DNA of 64,000 bases from Kribbella jejuensis (GCF_006715085.1 NZ_VFMM01000002.1:1240001-1304000), one strand, 5' to 3'. Shown: positions 17,242 to 26,333, numbered from the stretch's first letter. The notes: a model not told the origin generated them from the letters alone. Numbers and translations: made by a program.

Positions 17242-17629
17242 CGCATTCACCCCCGACCAGCTCCACGACATCGAGCGCGCGGTCCGCAACGCCGAGGAGG
17301 CGTCCGGCCTGCACTTCTCGGTCTACGTCGGTGGCGCCGACTCCGAGACCCGCCCGTTCGCGATCGAGCTGCTGAACGAGCTCGACGACCCGGACAGCTC
17401 CGTCCTGGTGTACGTCGACCCGGCCGGCCGCCGGCTCGAGATCGTGACCGGCTCGCTGGCTCGCCGGCAGCTGTCGGACTCTTCCGCCGGGCTGGCCGCG
17501 CTGACCATGCAGACGTCGTTCGCGACCGGTGACCTGGCCGGTGGCCTGGTGACCGGCGTACAGCAGCTTGGTGCGCACGCGCACCAGCCACCGCTGCTGC
17601 ACGCGAACAACGAGCCGCACAAGCTCTAA
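17228..17629 (+). CDS. DUF5130/TPM-like domain protein
   Basis: 133-aa soluble protein resembling the DUF5130 family, whose fold is related to TPM-domain proteins: AFTPDQLHDIERAVRNAEEA, HFSVYVGGAD, SVLVYVDPAGRRLEIVTG and LAALTMQTSFATGDL. GTG start overlapping the CtaJ-like gene. Function unknown; the constant pairing with CtaJ in actinobacteria suggests a link to respiratory complexes. Two bases later a GNAT gene begins. Confidence 0.75.
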   Translation: MPAGDAFTPDQLHDIERAVRNAEEASGLHFSVYVGGADSETRPFAIELLNELDDPDSSVLVYVDPAGRRLEIVTGSLARRQLSDSSAGLAALTMQTSFATGDLAGGLVTGVQQLGAHAHQPPLLHANNEPHKL

Positions 17630-17631
17630 CT

Positions 17632-18213
17632 GTGGCCGCACTGCAGCCGCGTCGCATCGACCTCGGCGACGTGGTACTCCGCCCGTTCGTCGCGTCCGAC
17701 GAGGCTGCAGTGGCTGAGGCCCTGCAAGACCCCGGCATCCTGCGGTGGACGGCCGGGACCGCCGTACTCAGCTCACCTGCGGACCTGCGGGCCCGCAGGT
17801 GGCTGGAGCCACGGATCGACAGCTGGTCGCGTGGCAACGCTGTCTTCGCGGTAGCGGACAGCGACACCGACAACGTGATCGCCAGCGTCACGCTGCGGGA
17901 CGTGCACCGCGTACCCGACCAGGCCGTCGCGGCCTATTGGGTGAGCCCAGCGGTGCGTGGCCGCCGGCTCGGTGCGCGGGTCCTGGATGCAGCTGCCCGC
18001 TGGGGCTTCGCGGCAGACGGTCTGCGCCTGCATCGCATCTCACTGGACCACTCGCTCGTCAACGAGGGCTCCTGCCACGTCGCCGTACGCGCCGGCTTCC
18101 AACTCGAAGGTGTGATGCGCGACTACTACGTCGAGCCGACAGGGCATCGGCACGACTCGCACCTGCACGCGCGGCTCGCGACTGACGCCGTACCTCAGCC
18201 GGCCGGTTCGTAG
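17632..18213 (+). CDS. GNAT N-acetyltransferase (RimJ/RimL type)
   Basis: 193-aa acetyltransferase. RRIDLGDVVLRPFVASDEAA is the usual RimJ/L N-terminus. Motif A is WVSPAVRGRRLGARVLDAA, and LHRISLDHSLVNEGSCHVAV with GFQLEGVMRDYY forms the C-terminal half. It probably acetylates a protein N-terminus or a small molecule. GTG start immediately after the DUF5130 gene, so cotranscription is likely. The last 19 bp overlap the convergent gene. Confidence 0.87.
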   Translation: MAALQPRRIDLGDVVLRPFVASDEAAVAEALQDPGILRWTAGTAVLSSPADLRARRWLEPRIDSWSRGNAVFAVADSDTDNVIASVTLRDVHRVPDQAVAAYWVSPAVRGRRLGARVLDAAARWGFAADGLRLHRISLDHSLVNEGSCHVAVRAGFQLEGVMRDYYVEPTGHRHDSHLHARLATDAVPQPAGS

Positions 18214-18815
18214 GTCGGGCAGGCACTCGAGTACGCCGCCTGCGTCCGCGGGTCCTGGCAAAGGTTGAGCATCTGCGCCGAGGACGTGCCAGGGCCGAGG
18301 TAGACCACCCACGTGCCGGTGACCGGGGTCAGTGAGCTGTCCGTGAGTCCCGGGTACTGCCCGTTGACGAACATCGCCTTCGCGGGGATGCCGGCTCGCG
18401 TGACCCTGCTCGCGGTGTCCCGGGCGCTCTGCTCGGCGTCGGCCGGGTACTTGTCCAGTACGGCGATCCACTGGCCGTGCTTGAACTTCGGCGAGGTCGG
18501 GCCGGTGTCCACCGGCGGCGGCGTGACCGGCTGAGCCTTGGTCGACGGCTGGGTCACGGTCGGCTTCGTCGTCGCCGCGACGGGTGGCTTGCGATCGCCC
18601 TTCGTGACGGTGCCGGTCGCGCTCTGCGCCGGCGCGGCGGCTCCGTTGTCGGTCCCGGAACCCATCCGCAGCCCGTCGGCCGCCGGCCCCTGGGGCGAAC
18701 CCCGGGTCAGGATGTATCCGAAGACAGCAGCCAGCGCGAGCCCGGCCACGATGCCGGCGCTGACGGCACTGCGCGAACGCTGTTTCTTCCGCTTCCGGTG
18801 ATCGGCGCGTGTCAC
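18195..18815 (-). CDS. membrane-anchored hypothetical protein with Pro/Thr linker
   Basis: 206-aa protein of unknown function. A basic N-terminus (RKRKKQRSRS) leads into one transmembrane helix (AGIVAGLALAAVFGYILT), then a Thr/Pro/Lys-rich extracellular linker and a C-terminal domain containing HGQWIAVLDKYPADAEQSA and TWVVYLGPG. That domain is SPOR-like in size and pattern, but I cannot confirm it. Two Cys near the end may form a disulfide. GTG start. Confidence 0.65.
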   Translation of the reverse strand: MTRADHRKRKKQRSRSAVSAGIVAGLALAAVFGYILTRGSPQGPAADGLRMGSGTDNGAAAPAQSATGTVTKGDRKPPVAATTKPTVTQPSTKAQPVTPPPVDTGPTSPKFKHGQWIAVLDKYPADAEQSARDTASRVTRAGIPAKAMFVNGQYPGLTDSSLTPVTGTWVVYLGPGTSSAQMLNLCQDPRTQAAYSSACPTYEPAG

Positions 18816-19026
18816 AGCAGGGCCCCTCCCCAGATCGCCCCAGTCTGATACATCCGGTGCAGCTTAATCCGAACGGGCGTATAAGTGAGCCTCTTTCAGG
18901 TGGCAAGAATCTCTTTCCGGACAGGGAAATCGCGCACCGCACCTGTCTCCTCACGGTCCGCTGACCAGCGGTCGTTTGACTCTCACGCACCGAGTTCGTG
19001 TGCTTGCGGATCCGCAATGTCTTGAC

Positions 19027-19042
19027 CTAGACAGCGCTCTAG
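19027..19042. promoter_or_regulatory. LacI-like palindrome upstream of the aldo/keto reductase
   Basis: CTAGACAGCGCTCTAG has arms CTAGA/TCTAG around an AGCGCT-containing core and lies just downstream of TTGACC (19023-19028), a possible -35. The symmetric AGCGCT core resembles LacI-family operators. No LacI gene is in the window. The surrounding 18816-19058 gap holds nothing else recognisable. Confidence 0.45.
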
Positions 19043-19058
19043 TTGGTTGGCTGCGGTC

Positions 19059-20051
19059 ATGCGTTATCTGACGATGGGATCCGACCCCGCGCGACAGCGC
19101 CGGGTGAGCACGATCGCCCTCGGGGCGATGCTGATGGGAACGGTGACGGACGAGCAGACCTCGTTCGCGGTCCTGGACCGGTACGTCGAGGCCGGCGGCA
19201 CGTTCATTGACACGGCCAACAACTACGCGTTCTGGGTCAACGGCACACAAGGCGGCGAGTCCGAGCAGCTGCTCGGACGCTGGCTCAAGAGTCGCGGCGT
19301 GGGGGACGACCTCACGATCGCGACCAAGGTCGGTGGGCGACCGCCGCGACCGGCCAAGCAGCTGAGCGAGCACCTGGAGGGCCTGTCGCCGAAAGTGGTC
19401 AAGGATTCGTTGGCGCGGAGCCTCGACAACCTCGGCCGCGACCACGTCGACCTGTACTACGCCCACATCGACGACTACGCCACGCCGCTGGAGCAGCAGG
19501 TCGAGACGTTCGGGACGCTGGCGAACGACGGCACGGTCGGTCTGATCGGGCTGAGCAACTACTGGACCTGGCGGCTCGAGCGGTACCGGGCGCTGGCGGC
19601 CGAGGCAGGACTGCCGTCGTACGACGTCCTGCAGTACCACCACACGTACTTCCGGGCCCGGACCGATCTCGGTGGGCTCCGCTCGAAGGACGGCAGCATC
19701 GGTGTGGCCGACGGCAACCTGCTCAGCTACTTGCGGGCCGAGCCGGGCCTCACGCTGGTGGCGTACTCACCACTGATCAGTGGCGGGTACGTGCGCGCCG
19801 ACAGGCTTGGCGACGAGTCCTACGATCACGCCGGTACGAGAGTTCGCAAGCTCGCGCTGGACGAGGTCGTGAAGGAGACGGGCGCCACGGCGAACCAGGT
19901 GGTGCTGTCGTGGCTGACGGGCGGCGACATCCCGACCGTGGCGCTCGTCGGTGCGTCCTCGGTCGCGCAGATCGAGGAAAACCTTGCTGCGGCCGATCTG
20001 GAACTCACAGCGGATCAGCGGCAACGCCTCGACGCAGCAGGTCACAACTAG
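19059..20051 (+). CDS. aldo/keto reductase
   Basis: 331-aa NADPH-dependent oxidoreductase of the AKR superfamily. It shows the catalytic Asp/Tyr region in GGTFIDTANNYAFW, the DHVDLYYAHIDDY strand, GLSNYWTWRLER, and the cofactor-binding C-terminal segment VALVGASSVAQIEENL. The ATG at 19059 was preferred over an upstream TTG. Substrate unknown. The TAG stop forms a shared CTAG with the convergent gene (20048-20051). Confidence 0.9.
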   Translation: MRYLTMGSDPARQRRVSTIALGAMLMGTVTDEQTSFAVLDRYVEAGGTFIDTANNYAFWVNGTQGGESEQLLGRWLKSRGVGDDLTIATKVGGRPPRPAKQLSEHLEGLSPKVVKDSLARSLDNLGRDHVDLYYAHIDDYATPLEQQVETFGTLANDGTVGLIGLSNYWTWRLERYRALAAEAGLPSYDVLQYHHTYFRARTDLGGLRSKDGSIGVADGNLLSYLRAEPGLTLVAYSPLISGGYVRADRLGDESYDHAGTRVRKLALDEVVKETGATANQVVLSWLTGGDIPTVALVGASSVAQIEENLAAADLELTADQRQRLDAAGHN

Positions 20052-20578
20052 GTCCCGGAGGGGATCCCGTCGTACCGGACCTTGGGACGCGTGTCGAGGG
20101 CGTCGTCGAGCCACGCGTCCACGTCGACGTCCGCCGACAGGATGTGGTTCACGTACGACGCCCGCTCGTGGCTGAGGACCTCCAGCTCCCAGACGCACGG
20201 TGCGGCGCCGATGGGGGCCGGGCGTAGGTCGCCGACCTCGATACCGCTGAAGATGCTCAGCCGGGACTGGAAGTCGCGGGCCCAGCTCTGCACGACCAGG
20301 TAGATACCGTCGTCACCCAGGTGCAGTACGACGACACCGAGACCGACCGAGCCCATCGCGTCGTCGAAGTCGAGCTGCCGGGTGGCAGTGCCGCGCGCGA
20401 TGTCGACCATCTCGTCGTCCCACTGCCGCCCGCGCGCCGTGATGATGTACGGCTTCACCAAGCGGTGTGGGTATCGCCAGGGCATCAGGGGAGTGACGGG
20501 CCGGGGTCGGTACGCCTCTGCGAGTCCGGTCAGCGCAACAGCTGCCGCACCAGCCAAGGCGGGATCTGAGGCGGGCAC
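20048..20578 (-). CDS. hypothetical protein
   Basis: 176-aa protein that I do not recognise. It has no signal peptide after the short Ala-rich start, no membrane segment and no cysteine cluster. The mixed alpha/beta sequence (GVVVLHLGDDGIYLVVQSW, APCVWELEVLSHERASYV) looks like a soluble cytosolic protein. It converges with the aldo/keto reductase, sharing CTAG. It has normal high-GC codon use, so it looks like a real gene. Confidence 0.65.
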   Translation of the reverse strand: MPASDPALAGAAAVALTGLAEAYRPRPVTPLMPWRYPHRLVKPYIITARGRQWDDEMVDIARGTATRQLDFDDAMGSVGLGVVVLHLGDDGIYLVVQSWARDFQSRLSIFSGIEVGDLRPAPIGAAPCVWELEVLSHERASYVNHILSADVDVDAWLDDALDTRPKVRYDGIPSGT

Positions 20579-20616
20579 CGGTCCAGTCTTACCCCACGTC
20601 GAGGTTCAAAAGCGAG

Positions 20617-20645
20617 AGGGCCGGTCTCACGGTGAGACCGGCCCT
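20617..20645. terminator. hairpin terminator downstream of pepN
   Basis: AGGGCCGGTCTCAC and its exact complement surround a single G, giving a stem of up to 14 bp (fewer when the loop opens). It lies just 3' of the pepN stop. Confidence 0.75.
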
Positions 20646-20656
20646 GTCAGGGAACG

Positions 20657-23230
20657 TCAGCTGGCGATATCCGTCGCCTGCGCAGCGATAGCACGCGTGA
20701 GATCGGCCTGCGCCTCGGTGACGTAGCGGAGCGTCGGGGCGTCCACGGACCCGGACTCCGCAGCCAGCCAGCCGGTCAGCGCGTCCAGCGCCGCCTGGTC
20801 GGCCAGGTGCCGCGGCGAGAGGTAGACGAGCACGTTCTCGCCCATGGACGAGCCCAGCCGCGTGTACACGTCCTTGGCCGCGTTCAGGTACTTGTCGACG
20901 TACGGCCGCAGCAGGTCCTCCTGACCCGGCTGCTGGAAGCCGAGGATGGTCCGGAACTGGGTCTCGTTCGGGGTGTCCTCGGACTCCACCGCGATCCGCC
21001 AGGCCTCTTCCTTGGCCTCGGCGGTCGGCCGCGCGGCCCGGGCCTGGGCGGCCCGCTCCTGGCCGGTGATCGTGGTGTCGCGGGTGAGCTCGTCGTCGAT
21101 CTCGTCCGCGCCGATCCGGCCGAGCCGTGCCAGCGCCACGATCAGCGTCCAGCGCAGGTCGGTGTCGACGACCAGACCCTCGGGAAGGTCGCGTCCTTCC
21201 AGCCAGCCGGCGAGCCGCTCGGCACCGGCGTCGGAGAACACCGCCGAGCTGTAGGCCCGGACGAACGCGAGCTGGTGGTCGCTGCCCGCCTCGGAGTCCG
21301 CGACCAGAGCGGCCAGCGCCTCCTCGAACTGCGCGCGCAGGGCGGGCCGGTTCTGCGGGGCGGCGTACTGGTTGATCGCGCTGCTCGCCTGGTTGAGCAG
21401 CGAGCGGACGCCGGTCAGGTCGGTCTCGGCCCGGATGCCGCGCAGCACGATGCCGACGTACTGGCTGGCCGGCATCTCCGCGTCCCGGGTCATGTCCCAG
21501 GCCGAACCCCAGGCAAGGGCCCTGGGCAACGATTCGGTGAGCTGGTCGATCGACTCCACCAGCGTCGCCCGGGACCGCTCGTCCAGCCGGATCTTCGCGT
21601 AGGTGAGGTCGTCGTCGTTCAGCAGCACCAGGTCCGGCTGGGTCGCGCCGGTCAGCTCCGGGAGTTCGGTGCGCGGGCCGTCGATGTCCACCTCGAAGCG
21701 CTCGGTGCGGACCAGGCCGGCGTCGGTCCGGCGGTAGAGCCCGACGGCGAGGCGGTGCGGACGCAGTACCGGGAACTTCTCCGCCGCGGTCTGCTCGATC
21801 GCGAACGAGGTGAACGCACCCTCGTCGTCGACCGCGAAGTCGGCGCGCAGCGTGTTCACGCCGGCGGTCCGCAGCCAGCGCTCGGTCCAGTCGTCGAGGT
21901 CGCGGCCGGACGCCTTCTCCAGCGGCTTCAGCAGGTCGGCGAGCTCGGTGTTGGAGAACGCGTGGTCCTTGAAGTACTCCTTCAGCGCGGTGACGAAGGT
22001 TTCCTCACCGACGAACGCGACGAGCTGACGCAGGGTCGAGGCGCCCTTGGCGTAGGTGATGCCGTCGAAGTTCACCTCGACCGCGTGGAAGTCGATCATG
22101 TCCGCGGCGATCGGGTGCGTCGACGGCAGCTGGTCCTGGCGGTACGCCCAGTTCTTCCGGGCGTTGCAGAACGTCGTCCATGCGTCGCTGTACTTCGTCG
22201 TGGCAACCACCTGCGCCCAGTGACTGGCCCACTCGGCGAAGGACTCGTTCAGCCACAGGTCGTCCCACCAGGTCATCGTGACCAGGTCGCCGAACCACAT
22301 GTGCGCGAGCTCGTGCAGCACGGTGTTCGCACGGGCTTCCAGCTCCGCGTGGGTGGTCCGGCTGCGGAACAGGTACTCGTCGCGGAGCGTCACGCAGCCC
22401 GCGTTCTCCATCGCGCCCATGTTGTACTCCGGCACGAAGGCCTGGTCGTACTTGTGGAACGGGTACGGCGTACCGAACGCTTCCTCGAACAGCGCGAAGC
22501 CCTGCTTGGTGACCTCGAACAGGTCGTCCACGTCGAGCGCGTCCTTCAGCGACGGACGGCACAGCAGCGACAGCGGGTAAGTCCCGTGCGGGCCCTCGTA
22601 CACGTCGGTCACCACGTGGTACGGACCGGCGACCACCGCGGTGATGTACGTCGAGATGCGCTCGGTCGGCGGGAACTCCCACCGGGCCAGCTCCTCGCCG
22701 TTCTCGCCCTGGTACGGCGTCGGCTCCGGAGTCGGTGCGTTCGAGATCACGACCCAGCGGGCCGGTGCCGAGACGGTGAACGTGAAGGGGGCCTTCAGAT
22801 CAGGCTGCTCGAACGTCGCGAACACCCGGCGGGCGTCCGGCACCTCGAACTGGGTGTAGAGGTAGGTCTCCTTGTCGGCCGGGTCGACCGAGCGGTGCAG
22901 CCCTTCACCGGTCCGCGAGTACAGGCAGTCCGCGACCACCCGCAGCTCGTTGCGCTCGGCCAACCCGTCGAGCTGGATCCGGGCGCCGTCGTAGACCACG
23001 TCCGGGTCCAGGGCGGCACCGTTCAGCGTCACCTCGCGGACCTTGTCCGCGATCAGGTCGGCGAAGGTGCTCGCGCCGGCCTCGGCGGCGAACGTGATGG
23101 TGGTCACCGACGGGTAGGTCGGGGCACCGGTCGGGGCGTTGGCCAGGTCGAGCTCGATCGCGTAGCTGACGTCGCTGACCACGCCCGCACGGGAACGCGC
23201 CTCGTCGCGCGTCAGGTTGGTTCCAGGCAT
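20657..23230 (-). CDS. pepN: aminopeptidase N (M1 family)
   Basis: 857-aa cytosolic zinc aminopeptidase that removes N-terminal residues from peptides. It shows the substrate motif GAMEN (residues 272-276), the HELAH zinc motif (306-310) and the third ligand Glu in LWLNESFAEW near 329. It has full family length, including the long helical ERAP1-like C-terminal domain. The ATG at 23230 matches family N-termini (MPGTNLTRDEA). It is divergent from the mycoredoxin-like gene, the same arrangement as mycobacterial pepN/Rv2466c. Confidence 0.96.
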   Translation of the reverse strand: MPGTNLTRDEARSRAGVVSDVSYAIELDLANAPTGAPTYPSVTTITFAAEAGASTFADLIADKVREVTLNGAALDPDVVYDGARIQLDGLAERNELRVVADCLYSRTGEGLHRSVDPADKETYLYTQFEVPDARRVFATFEQPDLKAPFTFTVSAPARWVVISNAPTPEPTPYQGENGEELARWEFPPTERISTYITAVVAGPYHVVTDVYEGPHGTYPLSLLCRPSLKDALDVDDLFEVTKQGFALFEEAFGTPYPFHKYDQAFVPEYNMGAMENAGCVTLRDEYLFRSRTTHAELEARANTVLHELAHMWFGDLVTMTWWDDLWLNESFAEWASHWAQVVATTKYSDAWTTFCNARKNWAYRQDQLPSTHPIAADMIDFHAVEVNFDGITYAKGASTLRQLVAFVGEETFVTALKEYFKDHAFSNTELADLLKPLEKASGRDLDDWTERWLRTAGVNTLRADFAVDDEGAFTSFAIEQTAAEKFPVLRPHRLAVGLYRRTDAGLVRTERFEVDIDGPRTELPELTGATQPDLVLLNDDDLTYAKIRLDERSRATLVESIDQLTESLPRALAWGSAWDMTRDAEMPASQYVGIVLRGIRAETDLTGVRSLLNQASSAINQYAAPQNRPALRAQFEEALAALVADSEAGSDHQLAFVRAYSSAVFSDAGAERLAGWLEGRDLPEGLVVDTDLRWTLIVALARLGRIGADEIDDELTRDTTITGQERAAQARAARPTAEAKEEAWRIAVESEDTPNETQFRTILGFQQPGQEDLLRPYVDKYLNAAKDVYTRLGSSMGENVLVYLSPRHLADQAALDALTGWLAAESGSVDAPTLRYVTEAQADLTRAIAAQATDIAS

Positions 23231-23293
23231 GTCCGCATCCTATGCACCTGGCTCTCAGGTTCGCCGAGGGTTTCCCCCCGACATTGGGTATTG

Positions 23294-23310
23294 GATACCA
23301 AGACGGTATC
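23294..23310. promoter_or_regulatory. inverted repeat in the pepN/mycoredoxin divergent promoter
   Basis: GATACC-N5-GGTATC (perfect 6-bp arms) lies in the 111-bp divergent gap, 31 bp before the mycoredoxin-like ATG. It is a candidate regulator site. Confidence 0.45.
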
Positions 23311-23341
23311 TGGGTTGTTTCAACTTTGTATGATGAGGAAT

Positions 23342-23956
23342 ATGACCGCTTCCGCTGATTTCTGGTTCGACCCGGCCTGCCCCTGGGCCTGGATGACGTC
23401 TCGCTGGATGCTCGAGGTCGAGCAGGTCCGCGACGTGAAGACCACATGGCACGTGATGAGCCTTGCTGTGCTGAACGACGGCCGCGACGAGCTCCCTGAG
23501 AAGTACCGCAGCTTCCTGAGCAATGCGTGGGGCCCGGTGCGGGTGCTGATCGCGGCCGAGCAGGAGCACGGCAACGAGGTGCTGCTGCCGCTGTACACCG
23601 CGCTCGGCAAGCGGATCCACGTCGAGGGCCGGGGGATCGGCGACGGCAAGGGCGACGTGATCACCGAGGCGCTGGCCGAGGTCGGCCTGCCCGCGTCGCT
23701 GATCGAGGCGGCCGACACCGACCGGTACGACGATGCGCTGAAGAAGTCGCACCACGCCGGCATGGACCAGGTCGGCATGGAGGTCGGTACTCCGGTGATC
23801 TCGGTCGAGGGCACCGCGTTCTTCGGCCCAGTAGTCACGCCGGCGCCGAAGGGTGAGGCGGCCGGCAAGCTGTGGGACGGCGTTCGCCTGGTCGCCGGCA
23901 CCGAGGGCTTCTTCGAGATCAAGCGCACCCGGGACCGCGGCCCGATCTTCGACTGA
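23342..23956 (+). CDS. DsbA family mycoredoxin-like protein (Rv2466c homologue)
   Basis: 204-aa thioredoxin-fold protein with an all-alpha insertion, matching mycobacterial Rv2466c: ADFWFDPACPWAWMTSRWML, HVMSLAVLN, KSHHAGMDQVG, GTPVISVEG and FFGPV. Rv2466c uses CPWC in mycothiol-dependent reduction; this copy reads CPWA, leaving only the nucleophilic Cys. The start was placed at the ATG at 23342; near-by in-frame ATGs at 23330 and 23333 are possible because the spacing of the GAGGAA is poor. It is expected to be cytosolic and involved in oxidative stress. Confidence 0.88.
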   Translation: MTASADFWFDPACPWAWMTSRWMLEVEQVRDVKTTWHVMSLAVLNDGRDELPEKYRSFLSNAWGPVRVLIAAEQEHGNEVLLPLYTALGKRIHVEGRGIGDGKGDVITEALAEVGLPASLIEAADTDRYDDALKKSHHAGMDQVGMEVGTPVISVEGTAFFGPVVTPAPKGEAAGKLWDGVRLVAGTEGFFEIKRTRDRGPIFD

Positions 23957-24036
23957 CCCTCCAGGACTTGATCTGGGGCCGTCGGCCGGTGAAAGTTACT
24001 CACTCAGAAGTTCGTCCAGTAGTGAGTAGGTTCCAG

Positions 24037-24786
24037 ATGAGTGTGACCGCCGGCATCGCAGTGTTCGATCGCGAGACGGGCCAGTTCGTTCATCAGCAGG
24101 ACGCGGACCACAGGTTCCGGTCCGCGTCGGTGGTGAAGCTGCTGATCGCATTGGACTTCCTCTGGGACCGCGGTCCGGAGTACGACGTACCGGACGAGGA
24201 CCGGGCGCGGCTCGAGGTGATGCTGCGCAGCAGTGACGACGACGCGGCCAGCTACTACTGGGACCAACGTGACGGTGCGGCGCTGGTGGAGCGCATGGTT
24301 GGGCGGCTCGGGCTGACGCATACATCCGGGCCGCCTGCCACCCACCCCGGCTTCTGGGGGTACGTCGCCATCACCGCCGCCGACACGGTCCGCATCTACC
24401 GCTACCTGCTGGAGGAGGCTCCACCGCCGATCCGTGAGTTCGTGATGGGCCACCTGCACCAGGCGACCCGGTACGGCACCGACGGCTTCGACCAGTACTT
24501 CGGGATCCCGTCGGTGTTCGCCCCGGACTTCAGCATCAAGCAGGGGTGGTCCGGCTTCCACGGCTCCAGCGGCTACGGGTCCGACAAGGCCAAGCCCGAG
24601 TCGGTGGTGGACCTGGTAAGCGAGGCTCTCCACACCACAGGCACCGTCGGCGCGGGCGATCGGACGATCGTTGCCGTTTACACGCTGCACTCGTGCGGAA
24701 CGCCGTACGAGCAGGCGTATGCCGCTGTGACGCAGCTGACCGCGGGGCTGACTGTGCCGGGCGGCGTGCGCGCAGCGGTGAGCTGA
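24037..24786 (+). CDS. serine hydrolase, class A beta-lactamase-like
   Basis: 249-aa protein related to the beta-lactamase/transpeptidase fold. SASVVK (Ser31, Lys34) is the SxxK motif; SSDDDAA replaces the SDN box; IKQGWSG occupies the KTG position. It has no signal peptide, unlike true beta-lactamases, so it is probably cytosolic and of unknown specificity. I chose the ATG at 24037; GTG codons at 23989 and 24022 are alternatives. It lies between the mycoredoxin-like gene and rpiB in one direction. Confidence 0.75.
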   Translation: MSVTAGIAVFDRETGQFVHQQDADHRFRSASVVKLLIALDFLWDRGPEYDVPDEDRARLEVMLRSSDDDAASYYWDQRDGAALVERMVGRLGLTHTSGPPATHPGFWGYVAITAADTVRIYRYLLEEAPPPIREFVMGHLHQATRYGTDGFDQYFGIPSVFAPDFSIKQGWSGFHGSSGYGSDKAKPESVVDLVSEALHTTGTVGAGDRTIVAVYTLHSCGTPYEQAYAAVTQLTAGLTVPGGVRAAVS

Positions 24787-24803
24787 CAAGTAGATTGCCT
24801 GCC

Positions 24804-25271
24804 ATGCGAGTGCATATCGGCTCCGACCATGCCGGCTTCGAACTGAAGAACCACCTGGTGCAGCACCTGACGGCTGCCGGGCACGACGTCACGGACCACG
24901 GTCCGGCGGTGTACGACGCCGTGGACGACTACCCGCCGTACTGTCTGCGGACCGGGCAGGCCGTCGTCGACGACCCGGGCAGTCTGGGCGTCGTCATCGG
25001 CGGCTCGGGCAACGGCGAGCAGATCGCCGCGAACAAGGTGAAGGGGGTCCGGGCGGCACTCGCCTGGAACACCGACACCGCACGGCTCAGCCGCGAGCAC
25101 AACAACGCCAACGTGATCAGCATCGGTGCGCGCATGCACAGCGAGGAGGAGGCCAGTGGATTCGTCGACACGTTCCTGGCGACCGACTACTCCGGTGAGG
25201 AGCGGCACAGCCGGCGGATCGACATGCTGACCGCCTACGAGTCCACCGGCGAACTGCCGCCGCTCTCCTGA
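24804..25271 (+). CDS. rpiB: ribose-5-phosphate isomerase B
   Basis: 155-aa RpiB that interconverts ribose-5-phosphate and ribulose-5-phosphate. It has the actinobacterial form: SDHAGFELK at the start, then GGSGNGEQIAANKVKGVRAA, where the Glu (as in mycobacterial Glu75) takes the role of the Cys used by E. coli RpiB. HNNANVISIGARM follows. The position before a Nei/Fpg glycosylase matches mycobacteria (Rv2465c-Rv2464c). Confidence 0.95.
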   Translation: MRVHIGSDHAGFELKNHLVQHLTAAGHDVTDHGPAVYDAVDDYPPYCLRTGQAVVDDPGSLGVVIGGSGNGEQIAANKVKGVRAALAWNTDTARLSREHNNANVISIGARMHSEEEASGFVDTFLATDYSGEERHSRRIDMLTAYESTGELPPLS

Positions 25272-25442
25272 TCGCCCTCTTCGTCCGGTGTTGGCGGGGG
25301 CAGGACGGGCCGGCGGTTGACCGGCTGTCTGGGGCGGGAGACGTCCCGGGCGCGCATGCTCCGGCCGGTGCCGACCACGGCCGGCGTGGGCGTCGGCGCC
25401 TTGCCCCCTCTGGTACCACCTGTCGTCCCCATATGAGGAATC

Positions 25443-26270
25443 ATGCCTGAAGGTCACACCCTGCACCGGCTGGCGAACGACGTCTGGGACGCGTTCGGCG
25501 GCCGTTCCGTCCGGGCGTCGAGCCCGCAGGGCCGGTTCGTCGACGGCGCCGCCCTGCTCGACGGTCACGTCCTGCGGCAGACCGAGGCCCACGGCAAGCA
25601 CTTCCTCGCCGACTTCGAGGGCGCCGGCTGGCTGCACATCCACCTCGGCCTGATCGGCAAGATGGACATCAAGCCGGCGCCGGTCCCCGAGCCGGTCGGC
25701 GCGGTCCGGGTCCGCCTGCAGAACGACACGGCGTACGCCGATCTGCGGGGCGCCACGGTCTGCGAGGTGATCACCGACGAGGAGCGTGCGACGTTGCTCG
25801 GCCGGCTCGGCCCGGACCCGTTGCGCGACGACGCCGACCCGGAGCTCGCCTGGAAGCGGATCCACCGCAGCAAGCTGCCGATCGGGCAGTTGCTGATGAA
25901 CCAGGACGTACTGAGCGGGGTCGGCAACGTGTACCGCGCGGAGGTGCTGTTCCGGGCGAAACTCAACCCGATGACGCCCGGCAACGTGGTGAAGAAGCGC
26001 GAGTGGCAGGGGATGTGGGACGACCTGCTCGAGCTGATGAAGTACGGCGTCGAGACCGGCCGGATCGACACCGTCGCCGACGACCACACGCCCGAGGCGA
26101 TGGGCCGCGACCCGCGCCAGGACGACCATGGGGGCGAGGTGTACGTGTACAGGCGCCACGGGCAACGGTGTTACGTCTGCCAGTCGGTGATCCGCACGAA
26201 GATCCTCGCAGGCCGTAACTTGTTCTGGTGCCCCAAATGCCAGCGGACCGGTCTCACCCGCAAGAGCTGA
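25443..26270 (+). CDS. nei: Nei/Fpg family DNA glycosylase
   Basis: 275-aa base-excision glycosylase/AP lyase for oxidised bases. The catalytic Pro2-Glu3 are present (MPEGHTLHRLAND), as are the helix-two-turn-helix segment NQDVLSGVGNVYRAE and a C-terminal zinc finger with CYVC and CPKC. It corresponds to mycobacterial Nei1 (Rv2464c). The 170-bp upstream gap codes for nothing obvious. In mycobacteria this gene sits near tig/clpP; here about 22 kb of other genes intervene. Confidence 0.93.
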   Translation: MPEGHTLHRLANDVWDAFGGRSVRASSPQGRFVDGAALLDGHVLRQTEAHGKHFLADFEGAGWLHIHLGLIGKMDIKPAPVPEPVGAVRVRLQNDTAYADLRGATVCEVITDEERATLLGRLGPDPLRDDADPELAWKRIHRSKLPIGQLLMNQDVLSGVGNVYRAEVLFRAKLNPMTPGNVVKKREWQGMWDDLLELMKYGVETGRIDTVADDHTPEAMGRDPRQDDHGGEVYVYRRHGQRCYVCQSVIRTKILAGRNLFWCPKCQRTGLTRKS

Positions 26271-26303
26271 CAGTTCTCGATTGTGTTTCGGATTGATGCG
26301 CGG

Positions 26304-26313
26304 ACCGATCGGT
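26304..26313. promoter_or_regulatory. 10-bp palindrome before the phosphatase gene
   Basis: ACCGATCGGT lies 21 bp upstream of the ATG at 26334, which supports using that ATG rather than the GTG at 26283 that would make the palindrome coding. The function as an operator is inferred. Confidence 0.35.
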
Positions 26314-26333
26314 ACCGTTATCTTCTTCACACC

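Noticed and set aside
20807..23341. Long open frame on the plus strand opposite pepN
   Set aside because: It is the antisense shadow of pepN in high-GC DNA, with Arg/Val/His-rich composition and no family motif. Only its end, from 23342, is a real gene.
23281..23341. SigR/SigH-type promoter for the mycoredoxin-like gene
   Set aside because: GGATAC and GTTG are present, but the spacing is about 16 rather than the usual 18 and the -35 does not match well.
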